Both the position numbers and the translations under genes were made by a program. Below, piece after piece: positions 54,790 through 61,993 of a DNA stretch of 64,000 nucleotides. Source of the DNA: CBDCUF01 sp965222525 (GTDB lineage Bacteria > Pseudomonadota > Alphaproteobacteria > Rickettsiales > UBA8987); assembly GCA_965222525.1 (NCBI GenBank), contig OZ244955.1, forward strand, positions 930,001 through 994,000, given 5' to 3'. The notes beneath the pieces are model-generated. The model was not told where the DNA came from and made no database searches. It saw only the letters and a program-made list of their open reading frames with translations. Position 1 is the stretch's first letter. The number at the start of each line of letters is the position of its first letter.

Positions 54790-55707
54790 ATGAGCTGGCT
54801 GAAGAAATTAAAATCCGGGCTTTCCAGAAGTTCCTCGAAGATAACCGAGGGAATCAGCGGTATTGTAACCAGGCGCAAGCTGGATGACGAGATGCTGGAG
54901 GAGTTGGAGGAGCTGCTGATTGCCAGTGACCTTGGAGTTGCCACTTCCGCTAAAATCATAGCCGAATTCTCCAAAAACCGCTTCAACAAGGAAATCAGCT
55001 CAGAAGAGGTGAAGCTGGCTCTGGCCGAGGAAATCAGCAAGGTAATCGAGCCGGTTGCGCTAAAGCTGGAGCCTGATACAAGCCCGTTTGCAATCATGAT
55101 GGTCGGGGTAAATGGCAATGGCAAAACCACGACTACCGGCAAGCTGGCGCAGCAATTCAGGGATAGCGGTAAAAAGGTTATGATTGCCGCCTGCGATACT
55201 TTCCGTGCGGCTGCTGTGGAGCAGGTGGCGGTGTGGGGAAAGCGGGTTGGGTGCCCTGTTATCACCGGCCAGCCCAATGCAGACCCCGCCAGTGTGGCCT
55301 ATAGCGCACTGGAGCAGGCCAGGGAGCAGGGGATAGATGTTTTGCTGATAGATACCGCCGGTCGCCTGCAAAACAAGTCGGGATTGATGGAGCAACTGGC
55401 CAAAACTTCACGTGTGTTACAAAAACTTGATGAAAACGCACCGCATGAGACTATCCTTGTGCTGGATGCGACAACCGGTCAGAATGCCCATTCCCAGGTT
55501 GAGGCTTTCAAGGAAATGGTCGATATTTCCGGAATTATTGTCACAAAACTGGACGGAACCGCCAAGGGCGGAGTAGTTGTCGCCCTGGCCGAGAAATTCG
55601 CCCTGCCGATTTATGCGATAGGCGTAGGTGAGGCCATCGACGACCTCCACCACTTCAGCGCCACCGACTTCTCCCGTAACCTGATGGGGGTAAATGGTAG
55701 TAAATAA
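54790..55707 (+). CDS. ftsY: Signal recognition particle receptor FtsY
   Basis: 305 residues, NG domain without a long acidic A domain. N-domain LDDEMLEELEELLIASDLGV; GTPase motifs GVNGNGKTTTTGKLA, DTFRAAAVEQV, DTAGRLQNKSG, TKLDGTAKGG. It receives SRP-bound ribosomes at the inner membrane. Preceded by the short word repeat shared with other start regions. Confidence 0.96.
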   Translation: MSWLKKLKSGLSRSSSKITEGISGIVTRRKLDDEMLEELEELLIASDLGVATSAKIIAEFSKNRFNKEISSEEVKLALAEEISKVIEPVALKLEPDTSPFAIMMVGVNGNGKTTTTGKLAQQFRDSGKKVMIAACDTFRAAAVEQVAVWGKRVGCPVITGQPNADPASVAYSALEQAREQGIDVLLIDTAGRLQNKSGLMEQLAKTSRVLQKLDENAPHETILVLDATTGQNAHSQVEAFKEMVDISGIIVTKLDGTAKGGVVVALAEKFALPIYAIGVGEAIDDLHHFSATDFSRNLMGVNGSK

Positions 55708-56069
55708 CTTTATAATAAATAACGTAAAAATATAAAATTCAGGCACTCTTAACCACTACTCCTTGAATCAAAAGGGTCAAAACAACCCTCTGTTTCTATG
55801 CCTATATTATATTTTCTATTAATGATAGGGCCAGTTGCACAGTCATAAACCTAAATCCCATACATCTCCAGGCTTTGGAAGCCCATCATCAATTTTGCTA
55901 TATTTATAGTAAATCTACTATAAATCGGCAAAGCGGGGATTCCATCATGGGGAGAGTGCGATTATGCGTAAGTACAATGAGGAGGTGCTATAATACTGAG
56001 AGTAAAGCCCTTCCTTTTCCATTCCGATTTCCCTTTGCAAAACTATAGCCATATGCTAGTTAGGCTTCC
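55708..56069. other. 362-base gap with a gene remnant before tRNA-Ser
   Basis: Holds a decayed pilin-like fragment on the minus strand (separate entry). AT-rich DNA otherwise; the 100 bases before the tRNA show no clear promoter to my eye. Confidence 0.55.
55749..55911 (-). pseudogene. Decayed C-terminal fragment of a pilin-like protein
   Basis: On the minus strand, KIDDGLPKPGDVWDLG appears before a stop. After a one-base shift it continues DCATGPIINRKYNIGIE and EGCFDPFDSRSSG, then TAA. The KIDDGLP..G and cysteine spacing parallels the C-terminus of the pilin-like gene at 43507 (KMDDGSPHTGN, CLDG, YNLNDTTQQC). Upstream in-frame stops confirm decay. The homology judgement is by eye only. Confidence 0.4.
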
Positions 56070-56159
56070 GGATGGGTGGCCGAGCGGTTGAAGGCACCGG
56101 TCTTGAAAACCGGCAGGCGTGTAAGCGTCTCGTGGGTTCGAATCCCACCCCATCCGCCA
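56070..56159 (+). tRNA. tRNA-Ser (anticodon UGA)
   Basis: 90 bases with encoded CCA. Acceptor GGATGGG pairs with CCCATCC (56149-56155), discriminator G, then CCA. The anticodon loop is CTTGAAA (UGA). A long class II variable arm (CAGGCGTGTAAGCGTCTC region) is typical of serine tRNA. The T arm is GTGGG TTCGAAT CCCAC. A serine-recombinase remnant abuts its 3' end, as expected of a former integration site. Confidence 0.96.
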
Positions 56160-56570
56160 TTCGGAACAAGTATTGATATTCTCAAACTTGTTGAATGGAA
56201 ATTCGTATGTATAACAAAGAGTTGAACCATTGAGCTGCAGGTTCGAAAATACAAAATTCAATAACTCACGTTTTTCCTCCATGTTCGAACCTACGAACGC
56301 TTTATGTGCTCCCATAGCTACTTTCATAAGCTTTTCCATAGTTTTACCAAAAGCATCGTCGGCTTTGTCATAATGATGTATCATATCTGTTAGATCAGCT
56401 TGACGTGATTTATATTGCTCACGCTTAAATCTGTAATCTTCAGGTAGCAGTACTCCTTCAGCTAGCATATCAACCAATTTATCTAACTTTGTTTGTATAT
56501 CGGTGTGTTCTTTCTTTAAAGCACCCACATTCGGCAATATGCGTTTTGATAATATTATCTCCAATTTCCG
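56160..56570 (-). pseudogene. C-terminal remnant of a serine site-specific recombinase
   Basis: The frame reads EDYRFKREQYKSRQADL, EEKRELLNFVFSNLQLNGSTL and YTYEFPFNKFEN, which are hallmarks of the C-terminal region of large serine recombinases and phage integrases. The N-terminal catalytic domain is missing. Its in-frame 3' end passes into the tRNA-Ser gene on the opposite strand. The 5' limit is a short FDRLSTSG-encoding element (CTTCGACAGGCTCTC), a common interspersed repeat. So an integrated element was here and was mostly deleted. Confidence 0.7.
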
Positions 56571-56914
56571 CACACCGGAAGTAGAGAGCCTGTCGAAGGC
56601 CATAATCCTAACTATATTCTGGTGCGTGATTTTCTGAGAAGTGCTAAACGCCAACTATCACGCAACGGTAAGGGGACGGCTTCGGAGTACCTTGTATGTT
56701 TCATTTGTTCTGATAAGTGAGTAAAATTATCAAGCGGCTAATTTGTTGATTAGACTACTGCTTGTGTTGTTTATTTTATGCTGTATAATTTGTAAACAAT
56801 CTGGCGCATAGGTTCGAAACTCGTTCGCTACGCGCCGCTACCCTGAGTATATGATGGGATAGTCTAGGGGTAGCTGTATGCTTACAATACACAATCAAAT
56901 GCCTGGCCACTAAT

Positions 56915-57847
56915 ATGAAAATAGTTACAGGAAACAGCAACTTACCTCTGGCGGAGGCGATATCCGAATATCTCGGGGTGCCGCTGATGGATGCTACGGT
57001 CAAGCGCTTTGCCGATGAGGAGGTATTTGTCGAGATACATGAGAATGTGCGCGGGGAGGATGTATTCCTTATCCAGACTACATCATATCCGGCCAATGAT
57101 AATATCATGGAATTGCTGGTATGCCTGGATGCGCTGCGCAGAGCCTCGGCACGCAGGGTGACGGCGGTTATCCCCTATTTCGGCTATGCCAGGCAGGACA
57201 GGAAGCCGGGACCACGCACCCCGATTTCTGCCAAGCTGGTGGCCAATATTATCACCTCGGCGGGGGCAGACAGGGTGTTGACGCTTGATCTTCACGCAGG
57301 GCAAATACAGGGGTTCTTTGACATTCCGCTGGATAATCTGTATGCTGCGCCGGTTCTGGTCAGGGATATCAGGGAGAATTTCGATATTGCCGATGTTACG
57401 GTAGTGTCGCCCGATGTTGGCGGGGTTGCCCGTGCCCGTGGCTATGCCAAGCGTATTGAGGCGGATCTGGCGATTATCGACAAGCGCCGTGAGCGGGCTG
57501 GTGAGTCGGAGGTGATGAATATCATCGGCGATATCAAGGAACGGGATTGCATAATTATTGATGATATTGTTGACTCAGGCGGAACATTATGCAATGCTGC
57601 CGCGGCTTTGGCAGATAAGGGGGCGAAAACGGTTTCGGCCTATATTACCCACGGAGTGTTATCGGGTGAGGCGGTTGAGAAAATAGAAGATTCTGCGCTG
57701 AAGCAACTGGTTGTTACCGATAGTATCAAACCGGATGATGCGGTAGAGAAATCGGATAGAATAAAGGTTGCGACCATAGCGCCATTGATGGCTGAGGCAA
57801 TGAAGCGGATTTCAGAGGAAAGCTCGGTTTCGAGTTTGTTTGATTAG
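56915..57847 (+). CDS. prs: Ribose-phosphate pyrophosphokinase
   Basis: 310 residues, class I PRPP synthetase. VKRFADEEVFVEIHENVRG, PYFGYARQDRK (ATP site), the VVSPDVGGVARARGYAKR region, and the PRPP loop CIIIDDIVDSGGTL are intact. It makes PRPP for nucleotide, His and Trp synthesis. It is followed by two DUF2059 genes and then rplY and pth. Confidence 0.97.
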   Translation: MKIVTGNSNLPLAEAISEYLGVPLMDATVKRFADEEVFVEIHENVRGEDVFLIQTTSYPANDNIMELLVCLDALRRASARRVTAVIPYFGYARQDRKPGPRTPISAKLVANIITSAGADRVLTLDLHAGQIQGFFDIPLDNLYAAPVLVRDIRENFDIADVTVVSPDVGGVARARGYAKRIEADLAIIDKRRERAGESEVMNIIGDIKERDCIIIDDIVDSGGTLCNAAAALADKGAKTVSAYITHGVLSGEAVEKIEDSALKQLVVTDSIKPDDAVEKSDRIKVATIAPLMAEAMKRISEESSVSSLFD

Positions 57848-57889
57848 AGTGGCCAGAGTCTTGAATTTAGAGTCTAGTGGAGTTAGTAA

Positions 57890-58795
57890 GTGAGGAAAGT
57901 CCTTGTAGTATTTTTGTTGTTAATATCTATTGCTGATTCTACCTATGCTGTAACTGAATCACATAAAGAGTCTGCTAGAAAATTTTTAAGGCTATATGAT
58001 TTAAAAGGAGAAATAGACAAGCAATTAAAGCCAATGGTTGAGGCAATCGAGCGTATAGACGAAAATACGCACGGAGATTGTGGTGCTTCTATTATAAAGA
58101 AATCTCTTCAGGAGAGAGTAAAGAAGATAGAGGAGAATTATGATATTATAGAACAAATATTTGTTGACGTACATATCGACGTTTTTACTGAAGAAGAGCT
58201 AAAGGAACTGATAGTTTTCTATAAGACTCCGTTAGGGCAGAAAGTACGTAGTCATTTTCCAGAGGCTATAGCTAAAGGAAAGAAAATGATGGAAGAGCGT
58301 CTTGGTACCGGCGACAGGGTACTTGAAAGAGTAAGGGAGATATGGGAATGTAAATCTGGGGAAAGTGTAAATACCTCTTACGAAGAGGTGGCAAAAGAGT
58401 ATCTGGAAAGCACAAATTATCGTGAAGACTGGGAATTTTTCGTTCAGGATGATGAATATTTGGATATGGTTTTAGAGCCCTACAAGGAGATAGGCGTATG
58501 CACTAGTGATAAGTTAAAAGATGAGTTGTCTGTTTTATGGAAAGAAAGTATGGACTTTGACTCTTATGAGAAAGAGTATATCCAACTTCTGAAGAAGTAT
58601 TATACAAAAGATGACTTAAAAGAGCTGATAAAATTCAACAAATCACCTGTAGGACAAAAATTTATTAATTCTACTCGTGATTTTGAAAAAGATCTAGTCA
58701 GGCTGGATAATAAATTTTTTGAAGGCTTTATGGCCAGATTTCAGGAAATTATATTCGAGCATGGCGCTTGTGAACCGAAAGGAGAAGAAAAATGA
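57890..58795 (+). CDS. Secreted protein with two DUF2059-like domains
   Basis: 301 residues, GTG start at 57890. A signal peptide (ending STYAV) is followed by two related helical segments, each ending in a ELIVFYKTPLGQKV / ELIKFNKSPVGQKF motif with charged helices. DUF2059 proteins are periplasmic and of unknown function. AT-rich in comparison with its neighbours. Its stop overlaps the start of the next DUF2059 gene by four bases. Confidence 0.7.
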   Translation: MRKVLVVFLLLISIADSTYAVTESHKESARKFLRLYDLKGEIDKQLKPMVEAIERIDENTHGDCGASIIKKSLQERVKKIEENYDIIEQIFVDVHIDVFTEEELKELIVFYKTPLGQKVRSHFPEAIAKGKKMMEERLGTGDRVLERVREIWECKSGESVNTSYEEVAKEYLESTNYREDWEFFVQDDEYLDMVLEPYKEIGVCTSDKLKDELSVLWKESMDFDSYEKEYIQLLKKYYTKDDLKELIKFNKSPVGQKFINSTRDFEKDLVRLDNKFFEGFMARFQEIIFEHGACEPKGEEK

Positions 58796-59316
58796 AAAAG
58801 TTTTTTATAATTTTAGTATTAGCGTTTGCGGTGAATAGTGCAGCTATTGCGCAGGTGGCCACACCATCCGCGTCACATCGCAAGGCTGCGGAAGAACTGA
58901 TGGATATCATGGATGTCAGCGACGCCATGTTTGATTCGATGGGGCAGATGATAAAGAAACAGTTTGCCGCAGGTGGTATGGAAGACTGTCTTGATGAGGC
59001 CAAATTCATGTCGGCAATCAAGCAGGCGGTGGATTACGAGAACCTCAAACCCAAGCTGGTGGAAATTTACATGAAGCATTTCAGCGAGAGCGAAATCAAT
59101 GACGCGGTGACTTTTTATAAAACCCCGTCAGGCCGCAAGTTTATTGATAAAATGCCTGCACTTATGATGGAAGTATCAGAGGCGCAGAACGCTTCCATGG
59201 CCGGCAAGATGGGTGAGTTACAGGGGATGATGATGGAAAGCATGCAGGAATGTATGAAAGACCCTGAAGTTATGAAAAATATGCAGAAAATGTATGAAGG
59301 AGGCGGTGCACAATGA
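58792..59316 (+). CDS. Secreted DUF2059 protein
   Basis: 174 residues. Signal peptide (MKKFFIILVLAFAVNSAAIAQ), then a helical DUF2059 domain (ASHRKAAEELMDIMDVSD; HFSESEINDAVTFYKTPSGRKFI), and a Met-rich tail (MMMESMQECMKDPEVMKNMQKMY). It overlaps by four bases both the preceding DUF2059 gene and rplY, so all are in one operon. Function unknown; the FYKTPSGRKF motif is the family hallmark. Confidence 0.85.
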   Translation: MKKFFIILVLAFAVNSAAIAQVATPSASHRKAAEELMDIMDVSDAMFDSMGQMIKKQFAAGGMEDCLDEAKFMSAIKQAVDYENLKPKLVEIYMKHFSESEINDAVTFYKTPSGRKFIDKMPALMMEVSEAQNASMAGKMGELQGMMMESMQECMKDPEVMKNMQKMYEGGGAQ

Positions 59317-59984
59317 CGGATAATGCTTTTGAGGTGGAGATAAGGCAGGATACTGGCAAGGGGGCTGCACGGGCGCTACGTCGTGACGGCAAGGTTCCGG
59401 CCATTATATATGGTGGCAAGGATCCGGAAACCAAAATCGCCCTTGACCGGAAAGAGCTGTATGTTGCCTATCAGAAAGGCAGTTTCAAGGCAAAGGTGCT
59501 GGAATTGAAAGCCGGCAAGGATGCTTTCAAGGTTCTGCCACGGGATGTGCAGTTGCATCCGGTGACCGATGTACCGCTGCATGTAGATTTCCTGCGGGTT
59601 AGTGATGATACCAAAATCAGTGTTATGGTGCATGTCAAGTTCCATAACCATGAGAAGTCACCGGGAATCAAGCGTGGTGGTGTGCTGAATATCGTACGTC
59701 ACGAGGTTGAACTACTTTGCCCGGCGGGGAGTATTCCATCCCGCCTTGATGCTGACCTTGAGGGGCTGGCAATTGGCGACAGTGTCCATATCAGCGCAAT
59801 CAGGCTGCCTGAGGGTGCAGAGCCTGTGATTAAAGACCGTGACTTTACCATCGCCACTATCACCGGTCGTTCCAAGAAAGAGGATGCCATAGAAGATGTT
59901 GCAACTGAAGAAGGTGCCGAAGCTGAGGGCGAGGAAGCCGCTACGGATAAAGAAGGCGAGAAAAAAGCTGAGGACAAGAAGTAA
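59313..59984 (+). CDS. rplY: 50S ribosomal protein L25/general stress protein Ctc
   Basis: 223 residues. N-terminal L25 domain (VEIRQDTGKGAARALRRDGKVPAIIYGG) that binds 5S rRNA, then the Ctc C-terminal domain (VPLHVDFLRV; VHISAIRLPEGAEPVIKDRDFTIATI), then an acidic tail of Glu/Lys. Position after prs and before pth is the standard alphaproteobacterial order, here interrupted by DUF2059 genes. Confidence 0.94.
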   Translation: MTDNAFEVEIRQDTGKGAARALRRDGKVPAIIYGGKDPETKIALDRKELYVAYQKGSFKAKVLELKAGKDAFKVLPRDVQLHPVTDVPLHVDFLRVSDDTKISVMVHVKFHNHEKSPGIKRGGVLNIVRHEVELLCPAGSIPSRLDADLEGLAIGDSVHISAIRLPEGAEPVIKDRDFTIATITGRSKKEDAIEDVATEEGAEAEGEEAATDKEGEKKAEDKK

Positions 59985-60450
59985 TCTGGGCATTATCCTC
60001 CCCCGCTTGCGGGGGAGGCAAGAAATCTCGAAATCTTTGATTTCGTAAGATTTCTGGTGGGGGAATCTAGGATCATCCGAATAAAACTAACATCTCTGTT
60101 ATCTATAGTACTTCAACTTGAAGTATTTACGTGTCTACCACTCCCCCCTTGTGGGGGAGTACAAGAGCCAAGCCCTGAAAGGGCGCGGGCGATTGGTGGG
60201 GGGAATCAGGGTGCTCGGTGTTCAGTGTTCGGTATACTGTATTACAGCAGGAAACTCCGAACACCGTACACAGAGCACTGAACACCGCTTCACCCCCCAC
60301 GATTCGACTGCGCATCAAAGATGCTTGTCTCATCCGCTCCCCCACAAGGGGGGGGGCGGTAACAAACAGGCATTTCAGGTAAAAACACTATATAGTGCTC
60401 TTGGATGCAGCAGGAGACTTAGCACTCAACACTCAGCACTTGGCACTATT
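59985..60450. other. 466-base gap between rplY and pth, made of repeats
   Basis: Contains the GC hairpin CCTCCCCCGCTTGCGGGGGAGG (59997-60018) with a GAAATC/GATTTC hairpin (about 60022-60055), together a truncated family B-like unit, and then family B copy 4 (60104-60392). A word repeat (AGCACTCAACACTCAGCACTTGG, 60421-60443) precedes the pth ATG. No protein gene, although an open frame runs through the repeat into pth. Confidence 0.75.
60104..60392. repeat. Palindromic repeat family B, copy 4 (long form)
   Basis: 289 bp. Ends TATAGTACTTCAACTTGAAG and CATTTCAGGTAAAAACACTATA. It carries the CTCCCCCCTTGTGGGGGAG hairpin and CCCCCCACGATTCGACTGCG arm of copy 2. The loop holds a different nested word pair, CGGTGTTCAGTGTTCGG facing CCGAACACCGTACACAGAGC and CACTGAACACCG. 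So family B carries different inserts at the same place. Confidence 0.85.
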
Positions 60451-61014
60451 ATGTTACTGGTCGGACTAGGCAATCCCGGGAATAAGTATGCTGAAACACG
60501 GCATAATACCGGCGCTATGGTGATAGACGAGATTGCCCGGCAATATTCCCTTTCCACTCCACAAAACAAGTTCCGTTCCGAATTTTTCCAGGGAGAGGTT
60601 GGCGGGCAGAAAATCCATGCCATAAAACCCGCTACCTATATGAATAATTCCGGTGTGGCGGTGCAGGAGGCTGCGCATTTCTACAAAATCCCCCTGTCCG
60701 ATATTTTTGTATTTTACGATGAACTTGATCTGGAGGTTGGCCGCCTGCGGGTGAAAACCGGCGGTAGTGATGGTGGTCATAACGGGATAAAAAGTATCGA
60801 TGCGCATATCGGCCGGGATTATAACCGTATCCGCATCGGCATCGGCCATCCCGGTGAAAAATCCATGGTCACATCATATGTCCTGCATAAATTTTCCAGG
60901 GAAGAAAAAACGGTTATGGATAAAGTAATCCCCGCAATCGCCACATATATCCCCCTCCTCCTCACCGGAGAGCCAGACAAATTCATGAGCAAGGTTGCCC
61001 TGGAATTGAAATGA
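60451..61014 (+). CDS. pth: Peptidyl-tRNA hydrolase
   Basis: 187 residues from the ATG at 60451. LLVGLGNPGNKYAETRHNTGAMVIDEI (catalytic His), KPATYMNNSGVAV, DELDLEVGRLRVKTGGSDGGHNGIKSI, YNRIRIGIGHPG. It releases peptides from peptidyl-tRNA. The upstream in-frame residues are translated repeat DNA and were removed. It converges with hemJ five bases later. Confidence 0.95.
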   Translation: MLLVGLGNPGNKYAETRHNTGAMVIDEIARQYSLSTPQNKFRSEFFQGEVGGQKIHAIKPATYMNNSGVAVQEAAHFYKIPLSDIFVFYDELDLEVGRLRVKTGGSDGGHNGIKSIDAHIGRDYNRIRIGIGHPGEKSMVTSYVLHKFSREEKTVMDKVIPAIATYIPLLLTGEPDKFMSKVALELK

Positions 61015-61018
61015 TAAG

Positions 61019-61450
61019 TTAGAAAGGTTTTACCACCACCAGAATCACTACTAATACCATAATAACCGCAGGTATTTCATTCAGTATACGATAGTATTTT
61101 TCGGATTTCCTGTTGCGGTTATGCTCGAAATCCTTGCGGTGGCGTGCCAGCAAATGGTGGATATATAACAACACCGCAATCAACAGCATTTTTGTATGAA
61201 ACCATCCTTCCTTATATGGTTCGGTGAGATATATGAGAATCCCGCCAAAAATAAAGGTAGCTATCATAGCAGGATTGATAATCGCACGCAGCAACTTACG
61301 CTCCATAACCTTGAACTTCTCCGAAGCCTCGGAATCGGGCGCAACCTGACAGTGATATACAAACAATCGCGGCAGATACAGCATCCCCGCCATCCATGCA
61401 ATGACAGAAATTACATGCAATGCCTTGAAATATAAGTAATATTCAGCCAT
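61019..61450 (-). CDS. hemJ: Protoporphyrinogen IX oxidase HemJ
   Basis: 143 residues with four membrane spans: KALHVISVIAWMAGMLYLPRLFVYH (conserved His), RAIINPAMIATFIFGGILIYL, WFHTKMLLIAVLLYIHHLLARHRKDFE, and a C-terminal LVVILVVVKPF. It carries out the six-electron oxidation to protoporphyrin IX late in heme synthesis. It starts one base into the end of the gamma-carbonic-anhydrase-like gene, so the two are coupled. Confidence 0.93.
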   Translation of the reverse strand: MAEYYLYFKALHVISVIAWMAGMLYLPRLFVYHCQVAPDSEASEKFKVMERKLLRAIINPAMIATFIFGGILIYLTEPYKEGWFHTKMLLIAVLLYIHHLLARHRKDFEHNRNRKSEKYYRILNEIPAVIMVLVVILVVVKPF

Positions 61451-61965
61451 TAGTGATATTCCTCTGCTAAATCAACATAATTCCGGGCTGAGATTGCGAT
61501 GAAGTCAATTTCTTCCTGACGCATTTTGCGTAAATGTTTTGCCGGATTGCCGCCCCATATTTCACCGGCGGGGACTTCCTTGTTCGGGGTTACCAGTGCA
61601 CCAGCCGCTACCATCCCGCCGGAACGCACCACCGCCCCATCCATTACGGTTGCATGCATTCCGATGAAGCTGTCATCCTCGATAGTTGCCGCATGGATAA
61701 GTGCGCTGTGGCCGATAGTGACGTTGGAGCCGATAAAGGTCGGACCGGTTTTGCGGGTTACATGTACTACAGTAGCGTCCTGTATATTTGTCCGCTCGCC
61801 GATACGGATAGTATTAACATCACCGCGGATAACACAGCCGAACCATATATTACTTTTACTGCCGATTTCCACATCACCGATTATAACCGCCCCGGGAGCA
61901 ATGAACGCATCCCCGGCAATCTTCGGCATAATGCCCTTATATGGAAGTATTATAGGCTCTGTCAT
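61450..61965 (-). CDS. Gamma-carbonic-anhydrase-like hexapeptide protein
   Basis: 171 residues from the ATG at 61965. Left-handed beta-helix hexapeptide repeats. GDVEIGSKSNIWFGCVIRGDVNTIRIGERTNIQDATVVHV and NVTIGHSALIHAATIEDDSFIGMHATVMDGAVV carry three metal-binding histidines (VVHV, IGHS, LIHA). The family includes CaiE, PaaY and YrdA, whose carbonic anhydrase activity varies. Followed by hemJ with a one-base overlap. Confidence 0.88.
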   Translation of the reverse strand: MTEPIILPYKGIMPKIAGDAFIAPGAVIIGDVEIGSKSNIWFGCVIRGDVNTIRIGERTNIQDATVVHVTRKTGPTFIGSNVTIGHSALIHAATIEDDSFIGMHATVMDGAVVRSGGMVAAGALVTPNKEVPAGEIWGGNPAKHLRKMRQEEIDFIAISARNYVDLAEEYH

Positions 61966-61993
61966 AATTTTATACGAGACTGATAACTGATAA

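Noticed and set aside
56043..56160. C-terminal 'WDSNPRDAYTPAGFQDRC' residues of the recombinase frame
   Set aside because: This is the reverse complement of tRNA-Ser translated as protein, a known annotation artefact.
56776..57108. 110-residue minus-strand frame overlapping prs
   Set aside because: Mostly antisense to prs; the non-overlapping end (near 56776-56850) has no recognisable domain.
60118..60450. 111-residue N-terminal extension of pth
   Set aside because: It is translated family B repeat DNA; Pth homology begins at the ATG at 60451.
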